Assembly: GCA_036558905.1 (NCBI GenBank)
Contig: DATBER010000072.1
Location: forward strand, 1 to 40,843
DNA length: 40,843 bases
Direction: 5' to 3'
Source: DASXRA01 sp036558905
GTDB taxonomy: Bacteria > Actinomycetota > Actinomycetes > Mycobacteriales > Jatrophihabitantaceae
Position numbers and translations under genes: made by a program
Part shown: positions 1 to 9,508 of the stretch, one piece after another
Numbering within the stretch: the stretch's first letter is position 1
Layout: each line of letters begins with the position of its first letter
The notes under the pieces: model-generated
What the model was told of the DNA's origin: nothing
The model's database searches: none
The model's input: the letters and a program-made list of their open reading frames with translations, nothing else

Positions 1-1
1 C

Positions 2-2815
2 GAGGGCGAGGCCGGCGTCGGCAAGAGCCGGCTGGTGCACGAATTCTTGGCATCAGCCAACCCGGGCGACGTGCTCACGAGCGCCTGCCTCCCACTGGGA
101 CAGCCATTCACCCTCGGCCCGGTTGTCGATGCCTTGCGCAGCGCCGGCGATGACGTCGCCCAACTACGGCTCAGCGGGCTGGCCGGGGCGTTGCGGCCGA
201 TGTTCCCCGAGTGGGCGGCGCATCTGCCCGCGGACCCCGAGCCGCTGGCCGACGCCCGGGCGGCTCGGCACCGGCTCTTCCGGGCCCTGGCCGAGCTGAT
301 CGACGCGCTCGAGACGAAGGTTCTCGTCGTCGAGGACCTGCATTGGGCCGACGAAGCGACCTTGGAGTTCCTGGTGTTTCTCGCGGCGCGTCAGGCGCAC
401 CGCGCGGCGCACTTGTTGCTGACGTTCCGGTCCGGCGAGGTTCCCTCCGGCTCGCTCGTGCACCGCGTTCCATCGTGCGCTCCGGCGAACGCCAGGAAGC
501 TGCGCATCGCACTCGAGCCGCTCGATGTGCCGAGCACCGAACAGCTGATGGCGTCGATGCTTCACGACCAGCCGGTATCGAAAGCGTTCGCACGCGCCGT
601 TCATGACCGAACGGCCGGACTCCCGTTGGCGGTTGAGGAATCAGTTCGGCTGCTACACGACCGGGCCGAGCTCGTCCACGCTGACGGCGGATGGGGTGGA
701 CGCAGTGTCGAGGGTGTTCGAGTGCCGGCGACTATCCGCGATTCCGTGCAGGAGAGGGTGCGACGGTTGAGCGCACCCGCCCAACGGTTCCTGCAGGCGG
801 CGGCGGTGTTCGGCGACCCGGCCGGTGTCGCTGAGCTCGCGAAGGTTGGCGACCTCGACGCTGACGAGGCGGCGCGCGGTTTCGCGGAGGGGGTCGACTG
901 TGCACTGCTGCGCCAAGACGGCCGCGCACAGGCGATGTTCCGCCACGGGCTGATCGCCGCGGCCGTCCGCGAACTGGTGCCCCCGCTGGCCCGGCTAGAG
1001 ATGCACCGCCGCGCCGTGTCGGTGCTGGAGACTGCGACCGCCCCGCCACTCGCGTTGCTGGTCCGGCACTGCCGCGCCAGCAAGGACAGCAGCCGCTGGG
1101 GTCATTACGCGGAGCGCGCTGCGAACCTCGCGGTCAGCGCCGGCGATGCGGCCACCGCGATCACGCTGCTCAACGACGTCATCGCCCAGGCCGAGCTGCC
1201 GCCGGACGATCGGGCTCGGTTGGCCGAGACGCTGGCGGTGGCGGCGCTGTCACGCAAGGCCTTCTTCGTGGATCTCGTGGAGCAGACGGCGCGTACCCTC
1301 CGCGTGGTCGTCGACGCCCCGGACCTCACACCCGCGCAGCGGGCGCGCATCCGCAACCCGTTCGGGCGCCTGCTCATGCAAATGGGCGACTACGAGACCG
1401 GGCGGAGCGAGCTGGAAGCGGCGATCCCATATTTGGACGGCGTTCCGCTCGAGGCGGCCCGGGTCATGATCTACCTCGGTTGGCCGCGCGGCGCGTCCTG
1501 GCCGGCGGCGCGGCACCTGGGGTGGCTACGGCGCGCGGAGCGGGTCACGCCACGCTCGCTGCCCGAGCCGGCCCGCACGAACGTCATAGTCCACCGCGCG
1601 ACCGCATTGCTGCTGCTCGGTGAAGAGGCCGGGTGGACCGTGGCGCGAGAGATCGACGCGAACGTGACCGGCCAGGCGCGGCTCGCCGCCTCCGCGTCGG
1701 GTTACCTGAACACCGGCCATGCGGCGCTGCTGTGGGGGCGTTACCGCGACGCTCGCGATCGGCTGCGGACCGCCCGGCAACTGGCCGCCCGGATCGGGGA
1801 CGAGCGCGTGCTCCACGACATCGCGCTTACCCAGGCCCACCTCGACTGGCTCAGCGGAAGTTGGGACGGTCTGGCCGACCGGGTCAGCACACTGATCGAC
1901 CGGGACGCCGACCCGCTGAATCAGCTGGAAGGCATGCTCGTGGCGGGCCTGCTGGCCGTGGCCGCGGGACATGATCGCGTCGCGTACGAGAGCCTCAGCC
2001 TCTTGGTCAAGGAGACGTGGCGGCGCGGCGTGCTCGACCAGCTGGCCGAGCCGGCCGCCGCGTTGGCCAGATTGTTGATCAGGCAAGGGCGTGTGCAGGA
2101 CGCGGTCGAGATCACTGACCAGCCCGTGTCGCTGATCGCTCACAAGCGCATCTGGATCTGGGGTGCGGAGATCGTTCCGGTCCGGGTTGAAGCATTGCTC
2201 GCGGTCGGTGGTTCCGACGACGCGCGGCGACTGGTCGACACCTTCGCGCGCGGCTTGCGCGGGCGCCCGGCCCCGGGTCCGGCGGCGGCCGTTCCCCACA
2301 GTCGGGCCCTGCTCGCCGAGGCGCGCGGCGACCTGTCCCTCGCTGCGCGGCTGTTCGATCGCGCGGCCTCCGCCTGGCAGGCGCTGCCCCGTCCGTACGA
2401 CGCGCTGCTGGCCCGGGAACGGCAGGCACGCTGTCTACTCGCGGTCGGCCGGCCCGACCAGGCTCGGGAAGTTTTCGCGGCGACCCGCGACGGGCTGGCG
2501 CAGCTCGGCGCCCGGGTAGACGAGCGCCGGGCGGCGACGCAGCTCGGCGCCGACGAGACTGACGTCGGCGCTGTCCGGCGCGGGCGCCGCGGATACGGCG
2601 ACCAGCTATCTCCACGCGAACTCGAAGTGATCCACCTGGTCGTCGCCGGACGGACCAACCGAGAGATCGCCGGCGCCCTCAACCGATCGCCCAAGACGGT
2701 GGCCACGCAGCTCAACTCGGCGATGCGCAAGCTGAAAGTTTCGACCAGGACTGCCCTGGCGGTCAGCGCGCTCGACGCCGGCCTCGTGATACGCGACCAG
2801 CTGACGTCAGGCTGA
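2..2815 (+). CDS. LAL-type LuxR family transcriptional regulator (5' truncated)
   Basis: Large ATP-binding LuxR-family regulator; the gene begins before the window. The first in-frame codons, at bases 2-34, encode a Walker A loop (GEAGVGKS), so the GTG at base 35 is not the real start. A Walker B-like stretch (VLVVEDLHWAD) lies near bases 325-355, as in AAA/MalT-like STAND ATPases. A long alpha-helical, TPR-like middle follows. The last ~65 residues are a LuxR helix-turn-helix (LSPRELEVIHLVVAGRTNREIA). Proteins of this family use ATP and an effector to activate target promoters. It stands 152 bases upstream of, and co-directional with, a secreted subtilase, which is a possible target; that link is inference. 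The effector is unknown. Confidence 0.9.
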   Translation, partial: EGEAGVGKSRLVHEFLASANPGDVLTSACLPLGQPFTLGPVVDALRSAGDDVAQLRLSGLAGALRPMFPEWAAHLPADPEPLADARAARHRLFRALAELIDALETKVLVVEDLHWADEATLEFLVFLAARQAHRAAHLLLTFRSGEVPSGSLVHRVPSCAPANARKLRIALEPLDVPSTEQLMASMLHDQPVSKAFARAVHDRTAGLPLAVEESVRLLHDRAELVHADGGWGGRSVEGVRVPATIRDSVQERVRRLSAPAQRFLQAAAVFGDPAGVAELAKVGDLDADEAARGFAEGVDCALLRQDGRAQAMFRHGLIAAAVRELVPPLARLEMHRRAVSVLETATAPPLALLVRHCRASKDSSRWGHYAERAANLAVSAGDAATAITLLNDVIAQAELPPDDRARLAETLAVAALSRKAFFVDLVEQTARTLRVVVDAPDLTPAQRARIRNPFGRLLMQMGDYETGRSELEAAIPYLDGVPLEAARVMIYLGWPRGASWPAARHLGWLRRAERVTPRSLPEPARTNVIVHRATALLLLGEEAGWTVAREIDANVTGQARLAASASGYLNTGHAALLWGRYRDARDRLRTARQLAARIGDERVLHDIALTQAHLDWLSGSWDGLADRVSTLIDRDADPLNQLEGMLVAGLLAVAAGHDRVAYESLSLLVKETWRRGVLDQLAEPAAALARLLIRQGRVQDAVEITDQPVSLIAHKRIWIWGAEIVPVRVEALLAVGGSDDARRLVDTFARGLRGRPAPGPAAAVPHSRALLAEARGDLSLAARLFDRAASAWQALPRPYDALLARERQARCLLAVGRPDQAREVFAATRDGLAQLGARVDERRAATQLGADETDVGAVRRGRRGYGDQLSPRELEVIHLVVAGRTNREIAGALNRSPKTVATQLNSAMRKLKVSTRTALAVSALDAGLVIRDQLTSG

Positions 2816-2967
2816 CCGCTGACCTGAGCGATGGGCCCTGGCAATTCATTCGGTCATTTGCCCGATCTCAACTCGGTCCGTCCCTTCGATACTTCGGTGA
2901 CGCCGCCAGCGCCTACGCCAGCCGCACGGGCCCCGGCGGGATCCACACCTCACTACGAGGAGCACCC

Positions 2968-5900
2968 ATGACTCGCCGGATCCGCCGGACGCGCGCGACG
3001 GTCGTAGCGATCGCCAGCGCGGTCCTGTTCACCGCCACGTTGAGTGGCACCAGTCGGCCCGCCGGCGCCGCGCCGCAGCCCCCGGTCGCGCCGGGCGCGG
3101 TCCCGCAGTTCGACCGACCGCCGGGCAAGGACATCACGCTGCTCACCGGCGACCGCGTGCGAGTCGAAACAGGCGCCGACGGCAAGCCAGGGGTCGCAGC
3201 GCTGACGGCGGCACCGCGCGGCAGCGGTGCGCCGATCGCGTTCCAGACGCTGCAGCACGGGAGCAGCCTCTACGTCGTACCTTCGGACGCGGCGGCGCTG
3301 GTTGCCGATCACGAGCTCGACCTCGGTCTGTTCGACGTGGCCTATCTGGCCGCGAACGGATACGCCGACGACGCGACCAGTGGGGTGCCGCTCATCGCGC
3401 AGTACCCGAACGCGACTGCGGCCACCGCGCTGGCCGCGCGGGCGGACGCCCTGCCGGCCAGTGCCCGCACCCGAAGCCTCCTGAGCATCCACTCGGCGGC
3501 GATTACCGTCGAGAAGCCGCACGCCGCGAGTTTCTGGGCCGCCGTGACCTCGCGCGGTTCGAGCGGCGCGCTAGGCGGCGGCTTGACGCGCATCTGGCTG
3601 GATCGAAAGGTGCACGTCGATCTGGATCAGAGCGTGCCGCAGATCGGCGCCCCCGCCGCGTGGGCCGCCGGCCTCGACGGCACCGGCGTGACGGTCGCGA
3701 CGCTCGACTCCGGCATCGACGCCAACCACCCGGACCTGGCTGGCAAGGTCATCGCCCAGCAGAACTTCACAACCGACCCGGACACTGCCGACCACCTGGG
3801 CCACGGCACCCACGTCGCCTCCATCATCGGTGGCACCGGTGCCGCATCCGGCGGCAAGTACAAGGGCGTCGCCCCCGGGGTGAAGTTGATCGTCGGCAAG
3901 GTGATCGACGATCAGGATTACGGCGAGGACTCCTGGATCATCGCGGGCATGGAGTGGGCGGTTCAGCAACACGTCCGCATCGTCAACATGAGCATCGGCG
4001 GCGACCCCACCGACGGCACCGACCCGATGAGCCAGGCCCTCGACGAGTTGAGTGCGCAGTACGGCACCCTCTTCGTGGTTGCCGCCGGCAACGCCGGGCC
4101 GAGCGCGCAGACCGTTCAGACACCGGGCTCGGCCGACGCTGCGCTCACCGTGGCGGCAGTAACGAAGTCCGACACGCTCGCGTCGTTCTCCAGCCGTGGA
4201 CCGCGCGCCGCCGACCGCGCGCTGAAACCTGACATCGGTGCGCCCGGAGTCGACATCGTCGCAGCGCGGGCGGCCGGCACGTCGATGGGCCGCCCGGTCA
4301 GTGACTACTACACAATGGCGTCGGGCACCTCGATGGCGACTCCACACGTCTCCGGCGCCGCCGCGATCCTGGCGGAGGAACATCCGGACTGGACCGGGAC
4401 ACAGCTCAAGAACGCGCTGATGAGCACAGCTCACGACGACGGCTACACCGCGTTCGAGCAAGGCACCGGGCGGGTCGACGTCGCCCGCGCTTTCGCCCAG
4501 AAGATCGACTCGACCGGCAGCGTCGACTTCGGTGACCTGCGCCATGGGCAGACCGCGCCGGTCGTCCGCACGATCGACTACACCAACGACGGCGACACGC
4601 CGCTCACCCTTGCACTGCACCCGCAGTTCACCGACTACACCGGCAAGTCTGCGCCCGCGCACCTGCTCACCCTCGACCGGGCGACTGTCGTCGTGCCCGC
4701 TCACGGCCACGCCTCGGCGACGGTGACGATCGACCCCGCGCGGGTCGGCGGTGCCGGCGCGTACCAGGGCAGCATCCGGGCCGCCGACCCGACCGGCGCA
4801 GTGCGCTTGGTGACCACCGTCGGGGCCTACGCCCAGCCGGCCACTGCGACTCTGACGGTCGCCGTCACCGCTCCCGCCGGCGCGACCGACGTCAGCGTCG
4901 GGCGGCCGCTCGTGGTGCGTGAGGACGGCCGGGAAGATCTCGACGACGGCCCGGTGTATCTCAGCGGGACCTCGACCGTTCTCGCGCAGGGCGGCTACAT
5001 GGTCGGCAACAGCGTCACCTGGAAGGACTCGCACGGCGATTGGAACTCGGCGCTGCCGGTGGCCCCGCAAGTCGACCTGACTCGCGACACGACGGTCAGC
5101 TTCGACGTGAACCGAGCCCGCGAGATCAGCGTGGCCACGCCGCGCCCGACGCAGACCTACGACGCGTTCTTCGGTTACCAGCGCGTCGACGCAGCCTCCC
5201 ACTGGCAGGTTTCTGCCGACCTGCACGCCGGCTACGGCAGCCAGAACTACTGGATGATCCCGACGGAGCGGCGGGTGACCGAGGGCAGCTTCCGGCTCTA
5301 CAGCCAGCACCTGCTGGGGGCGCCGCCGATCGGTATGACCGAGCTGGCTGGCCGTTCGCGCCCGCTGCACCCGCGCTACCAGGGCCTTGACCCGCAATAC
5401 CCGAAGCTGGACGGTACCCGCACGCTGCAGCTCGTATACGTAAAGCACGGGCTGCCTTCCGACCTCGCCGGCGTAAACCTCCACGACAAGATCGCCGTGC
5501 TCTCCCTGGACGACATCTGTCCGGACAGCTGTACCGGCGACGCCGAGGACCGGGTGCAGAACATCGCGACGGCCGGCGCGGTGGCGGTGCTCGGCTTCGG
5601 CGGCGCAGGCCGCAGTTTCCTCGCCCCGGGTCGGTCGTGGCCGGCGTATCCGATCCCGACCATGTCGTTGCCGGCCGACGAGGGAGCGGCGCTCGTAGCC
5701 GACCTCGGCCGCGGGCCGGTCGCCGTCCGGGCGGACGGCGTCGCGCAGAGCCCATACCTGTACGCGCTGAGGTTCTCCGACGACGGCAAGGTGCCGGCGT
5801 CGCTGCGCCACGAGCTCGACGGACATGATCTCTATCGCATCGACAACCGTGTTCACGCCGACGAGCCGGGTACCGCCACCCTGCAGTGGGCGACTCGCGA

Positions 5901-6945
5901 GGCCGGCGACCTGTCCACGCTGAGCGACCAGGTCGCGACTACGGCTGCTGTCCCGCAGGAGCGCACCGAGTACGTCGGACCGCTCACGCCCGACGTTCTG
6001 TGGCAGCGGCAGATCCTCTATGGCACCGGGCAGCGCGAGGAGTCGGTGGACGTGTTCGACCGGCCGGGCGCGCGTAGTGAGACGTGGGGCGCCGCGCCGT
6101 ACGTGCCCGGTGCCGGCCGCTTCTCCAGCCAGGTCCGCGCGCTCGGCAGCACGGTGCAGGGTTTCGGCCTGGATCCGACGTTCTGCCAAGCGTGCCGGAC
6201 TGTCGACACGTTCACGCCGATGACGTTCCTCACGACAGCTCAGGCCGGTCACCTGGGGGACGAGTCGTGGTACGCGACCGCGGACCAGAGCGGCAACGTC
6301 ACCTACCCGGACGAGTTGCACCTGTACCGCGGCAGCCAGGAGCTGCCACAGAGCATTGACCGGGTGTTCCTAGGGTGCGCGTTCTTCTGCATCTACATCC
6401 CGGCACCGACGTACGCCCTCGACGCCGGCCCGACGACCTACCGGCTGACCGAGCATCATCCGACCCAGTTCCCCGGTCAGCGCTACGGAACGACAGTCGA
6501 CACGGCGTGGACGTTCACGTCCAGCCGCGCGACGGGCGGGCCGCCCTCGGGGTATGTGTGCTGGGGCAATCTGTTCATGGACGGCGATCCCAACGCCCCG
6601 TGCCGGCCCGAGCACCTGCTCTACCTCGACTACGACCTCGGCCTCGATCTCGACAACACCGTGCCGGCCGGCAGCACTCGCACAGTCACCGTGTCCGGCT
6701 ATCACGACGGGTTGGTCAGTCCACAACCGGCGCTCAGGTCGCTGCGCCTGTCCGTTACGTTCGACGCCGGAGCGCACTGGCAGGACATCCCGACGTTGCG
6801 GCACTCGGACGGCAGCTACACGGCTACGATCACCAACTCGTCCTCGGCCAGCACCGTCAGCATCCGGGCGCGTGCCCAGGACGCCGAGGGCAACACCATC
6901 GATCAGACCGTCGCCAACGCCTACGGCCTCGCGCCGAGACGCTGA
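2968..6945 (+). CDS. Secreted S8 family serine peptidase (subtilisin-like, 1325 aa)
   Basis: Large exported subtilase. The ATG at 2968 follows a GAGGAG Shine-Dalgarno with good spacing and opens a signal peptide (Arg-rich N terminus, hydrophobic core, Ala-rich cleavage region by about residue 35). A prodomain-like region of about 200 residues precedes the catalytic domain. The triad is visible: Asp247 (VATLDSGID), His282 in the GHGTHVAS block, and Ser455 (SGTSMATPHV), with oxyanion Asn375 (AAGNAGPS). The region near residues 860-915 (NIATAGAVAVLGFGGAG) resembles a protease-associated (PA) domain. The C-terminal ~400 residues are beta-rich, with Cys pairs, and end in an Ig-like module. No sortase motif or transmembrane anchor is seen, so it is probably released. 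Substrate unknown; extracellular protein degradation is the likely role. Confidence 0.93.
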   Translation: MTRRIRRTRATVVAIASAVLFTATLSGTSRPAGAAPQPPVAPGAVPQFDRPPGKDITLLTGDRVRVETGADGKPGVAALTAAPRGSGAPIAFQTLQHGSSLYVVPSDAAALVADHELDLGLFDVAYLAANGYADDATSGVPLIAQYPNATAATALAARADALPASARTRSLLSIHSAAITVEKPHAASFWAAVTSRGSSGALGGGLTRIWLDRKVHVDLDQSVPQIGAPAAWAAGLDGTGVTVATLDSGIDANHPDLAGKVIAQQNFTTDPDTADHLGHGTHVASIIGGTGAASGGKYKGVAPGVKLIVGKVIDDQDYGEDSWIIAGMEWAVQQHVRIVNMSIGGDPTDGTDPMSQALDELSAQYGTLFVVAAGNAGPSAQTVQTPGSADAALTVAAVTKSDTLASFSSRGPRAADRALKPDIGAPGVDIVAARAAGTSMGRPVSDYYTMASGTSMATPHVSGAAAILAEEHPDWTGTQLKNALMSTAHDDGYTAFEQGTGRVDVARAFAQKIDSTGSVDFGDLRHGQTAPVVRTIDYTNDGDTPLTLALHPQFTDYTGKSAPAHLLTLDRATVVVPAHGHASATVTIDPARVGGAGAYQGSIRAADPTGAVRLVTTVGAYAQPATATLTVAVTAPAGATDVSVGRPLVVREDGREDLDDGPVYLSGTSTVLAQGGYMVGNSVTWKDSHGDWNSALPVAPQVDLTRDTTVSFDVNRAREISVATPRPTQTYDAFFGYQRVDAASHWQVSADLHAGYGSQNYWMIPTERRVTEGSFRLYSQHLLGAPPIGMTELAGRSRPLHPRYQGLDPQYPKLDGTRTLQLVYVKHGLPSDLAGVNLHDKIAVLSLDDICPDSCTGDAEDRVQNIATAGAVAVLGFGGAGRSFLAPGRSWPAYPIPTMSLPADEGAALVADLGRGPVAVRADGVAQSPYLYALRFSDDGKVPASLRHELDGHDLYRIDNRVHADEPGTATLQWATREAGDLSTLSDQVATTAAVPQERTEYVGPLTPDVLWQRQILYGTGQREESVDVFDRPGARSETWGAAPYVPGAGRFSSQVRALGSTVQGFGLDPTFCQACRTVDTFTPMTFLTTAQAGHLGDESWYATADQSGNVTYPDELHLYRGSQELPQSIDRVFLGCAFFCIYIPAPTYALDAGPTTYRLTEHHPTQFPGQRYGTTVDTAWTFTSSRATGGPPSGYVCWGNLFMDGDPNAPCRPEHLLYLDYDLGLDLDNTVPAGSTRTVTVSGYHDGLVSPQPALRSLRLSVTFDAGAHWQDIPTLRHSDGSYTATITNSSSASTVSIRARAQDAEGNTIDQTVANAYGLAPRR

Positions 6946-7030
6946 GCCATCGGTGCGTTGTCGGCCTCGGCCGCTGTACTCGTCACGCTTGCACCATCAA
7001 CGGGAAGCCACTCGATGAACCGATGTCGAC

Positions 7031-7807
7031 TCAGAGCACGGGCAGGTGGGCCGCGTCGTGCCGATAGGTCCCGGCGTGGTCGCGCAACTCCGGCTTGTCC
7101 AGTCGCTGAGCCATGCGGTCGCTGAAGTCGGCTAGCTCGTGGAGGCGCTCACGCAGTACCGCAACGAGATCGGCCGGTCGTGCGGCAGCGCCGTAGGCGG
7201 CCAGGAGCCGGCGCACGCGACCGCGGCGTACGGCGTCGGTAAACCCGTCTCCCCAATCAGCGGTCGTAAGCGGGACGATGCGATAGGCGAGGTACGAGAG
7301 GTCCCACAGCCGTGAGCCGGGAGACGCGAAGTCCCAGTCGATGGCGCCGACAACAGCCGGGCCGTCGAAGACGAGGTTGTACGTCGCGAAGTCGTTGTGA
7401 CAGATCACCTCGACCGGCTCGTGAACGGGAGAACGCCAGGGGCCTTCGATTTCGAGGTCTGTGGTCGCGTCGTGGATCTGCCTCAACAGTCGAGCCGCCG
7501 AGTCCAGTGCGACATCGGTCCACACCCAGGGCGGCATGGGATAGGACGGCACGGTCCCCTCGATGAAGCCGAGAACCTCTCGGCCGTTCTCGGTGGTGCC
7601 GAGCGGTTCAGGGATTCCCGGTACACCGGCTTCGTTGAGCTGGCTGAGCAAGCGATGCACGGCCGGTGTCCAGTCGCCGGACAGCCGGATCACCGTGTTG
7701 CCGTCGCGGAGAACCGGGCCCATGTTCCCGCCGACCAGCCACTCGAAGTTCTCGTCCACGAGGATCACGCTAGAGGCGTGCCGTCGCGCGACATCGACCG
7801 ACCGCAT
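7031..7807 (-). CDS. APH-family phosphotransferase (aminoglycoside/choline kinase-like)
   Basis: Kinase-fold phosphotransferase of about 258 residues. The catalytic loop is HNDFATYN (His137, Asp139, Asn144 from the chosen start) and the metal-binding motif is IDWDF (Asp157), both typical of the APH/choline kinase superfamily. The N-terminal lobe carries a VIRL strand. The start is uncertain: the frame stays open upstream to 8011, but the ATG at 7807 begins the part resembling the family, while upstream residues are Arg/Pro-rich. No clear Shine-Dalgarno or close -10 element was found for it. It converges on the subtilase gene with 85 bases between. Whether it confers aminoglycoside resistance cannot be judged; most actinobacterial homologues are uncharacterised. 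Confidence 0.82.
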   Translation of the reverse strand: MRSVDVARRHASSVILVDENFEWLVGGNMGPVLRDGNTVIRLSGDWTPAVHRLLSQLNEAGVPGIPEPLGTTENGREVLGFIEGTVPSYPMPPWVWTDVALDSAARLLRQIHDATTDLEIEGPWRSPVHEPVEVICHNDFATYNLVFDGPAVVGAIDWDFASPGSRLWDLSYLAYRIVPLTTADWGDGFTDAVRRGRVRRLLAAYGAAARPADLVAVLRERLHELADFSDRMAQRLDKPELRDHAGTYRHDAAHLPVL

Positions 7808-8260
7808 TTCGTCGTTGGCTGGGCTCGGGCGTTCGGGAAGGCCTGGCTCTGCGATGCGTTTGCCTTCGGTACGTATTGACCCGCGGATGAACCGGGGGCA
7901 GGCGCGGCCGAACGGTACCCGCAACCGATCATCGTTGAGTTTCCTGGCGGTCCGCTGGAGGCTGGGGTCGCGTGAGCCATCGGACGGTCGCGTCCGGCCA
8001 CGTGGCCACACAGATCGCCGAATATCGCGTACTGGCGGAGCGCTACGAGCCTTCCGCTGATGTGTGCCTGGATTGAGAGGCGAGCATCGCTTGTCATCGC
8101 CGAATTTTCTCAGCCGGATCTGCCCTTGACCGGTGCTATGGCCCCGGGAAAGGCTTCACACACGTCGACGCTCGGATCATGCCGGTGACGAGGGCATTTC
8201 TGTTCGGTCCCGCCATTAGCCGTGCCTCTCGGGCGTCGCGTCATGGCGAGGAGGGTCATC
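7808..8260. other. Intergenic region between divergent genes
   Basis: This stretch lies between the starts of the phosphotransferase (leftward) and the ScyD-like gene (rightward). Its left 200 bases are an open upstream extension of the phosphotransferase frame that does not look like protein. It contains a perfect 12-base palindrome (GGCCACGTGGCC, 7996-8007). The right end carries the Shine-Dalgarno of the next gene. No other gene is supported. Confidence 0.5.
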
Positions 8261-9247
8261 ATGCATCGTATCCGGAACATTTCAGTACTTGCCGTAGCCG
8301 TCGCGGTGATTGTGCTCGTCGATCCGTCGGGCGCACGTGCTGATACGACCGACAATTGGCAGCACAATCGGCATCACGCTCATCTGCTCGTGTCGGGTTT
8401 GCAAGGAACAATTGGTAGTACTGTCGGCCCTGACGGTGCACTGTACATACCCGAGTCCGTAACCGGCACGATCACGCGCGTCAACCCGAGAAATGGGCAT
8501 ACAACGACATTCGCAAGCGGTCTGCCGACGCGCGTTGGTGACTTGGGCGGCGCGATGGACGTCGCATTCATCCATCACACCGCTTACGCACTCGTTACTC
8601 TCGTTAGCCCCGACGTCGGCGGCACAAGCGCCGACGGCATCTATCGGATCGACGGCCCGAACCACGTCACGTTGATCGCAGATATCGGCGCATATTCTCT
8701 GGCCCATCCGCCGGCGACGGCGTTCTTCGTCCCAACCGGCGTGCAGTACGCGATGCAGCCCTATCGTGGCGGGTTCCTCGTCACGGACGGGCACCACAAT
8801 CGCGTACTACGGGTCTCGCTGAACGGCGAAATCACCGAAGTGATCGCCTTTTCAGACATCGTCCCGACCGGCCTCGCACTTCGCGGTCACAACGTGTACC
8901 TCGCGCAGGCCGGCCCAGTCCCGCACCTGCCCGAGAACGGCAAGATCGTCACCTTCACGACGCGAACCCCCGTTGCTACCGAGATCGCGTCCGGCGCACC
9001 GCTACTGGTCGACGTCGAATTCGACCGCGGCCACACGTTGTACGCACTATCGCAGGGCCACTTCACCCCCGGCCATCCGGAAGGTTCGCCCGCTGACCCG
9101 AACACCGGCGCGCTCGAATCAGTCCACCGAGACGGCACAATGACACCGGTCGTAAGCGGCCTCAATCAACCGACCTCACTGGAATTCATCCACGGCACCG
9201 CCTACATCGTCACCCTGAACGGAGAGGTCTGGACCGTCAACTCGTGA
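8261..9247 (+). CDS. ScyD/ScyE family secreted beta-propeller protein
   Basis: Secreted protein of 328 residues resembling the ScyD/ScyE family, whose cyanobacterial namesakes are linked to scytonemin biosynthesis. Most actinobacterial members have no known role. The ATG at 8261 is preceded by GAGGAGG with suitable spacing, preferred over a GTG at 8222. A signal peptide of about 27 residues ends at ARA. NHL-like propeller repeats follow: GPDGALYIPES, GTITRVNP, GNGRILRVSLNGE-like blades, and a final LEFIHGTAYIVTLNGEV strand. Base composition is clearly less GC-rich than neighbouring genes, suggesting more recent acquisition. No scytonemin genes are nearby, so that function should not be assumed. 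Confidence 0.85.
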   Translation: MHRIRNISVLAVAVAVIVLVDPSGARADTTDNWQHNRHHAHLLVSGLQGTIGSTVGPDGALYIPESVTGTITRVNPRNGHTTTFASGLPTRVGDLGGAMDVAFIHHTAYALVTLVSPDVGGTSADGIYRIDGPNHVTLIADIGAYSLAHPPATAFFVPTGVQYAMQPYRGGFLVTDGHHNRVLRVSLNGEITEVIAFSDIVPTGLALRGHNVYLAQAGPVPHLPENGKIVTFTTRTPVATEIASGAPLLVDVEFDRGHTLYALSQGHFTPGHPEGSPADPNTGALESVHRDGTMTPVVSGLNQPTSLEFIHGTAYIVTLNGEVWTVNS

Positions 9248-9291
9248 CACGAACGCCATCGCTCAATATCGCGTCATCACGGTCCCGTGTC

Positions 9292-9308
9292 TGCGGGGCT
9301 GCCCCGCA
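9292..9308. terminator. Stem-loop terminator between convergent genes
   Basis: Perfect 7-bp stem TGCGGGG / CCCCGCA with a 3-base loop, 45 bases after the ScyD-like stop and 200 bases from the stop of the convergent hydrolase. There is no U-tract, as is common for actinobacterial terminators. Confidence 0.55.
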
Positions 9309-9508
9309 CAGAACGACGGAGACTAAAGCGCTGCCGGTGGGACGACGGACGAGGTCACCGACCACCGAGCACTTGACGCAGAACGACTCACGCCGACGTC
9401 CGGTCGCTTTTCGTCTGGACCGGGCCGACATCGTCCGCAATCTCGCTCGCTCGCGAAACCTGGCGACGACGGCAAGCATCCTTCAGCGGCGGATCGGAGG
9501 TAGGTGCG

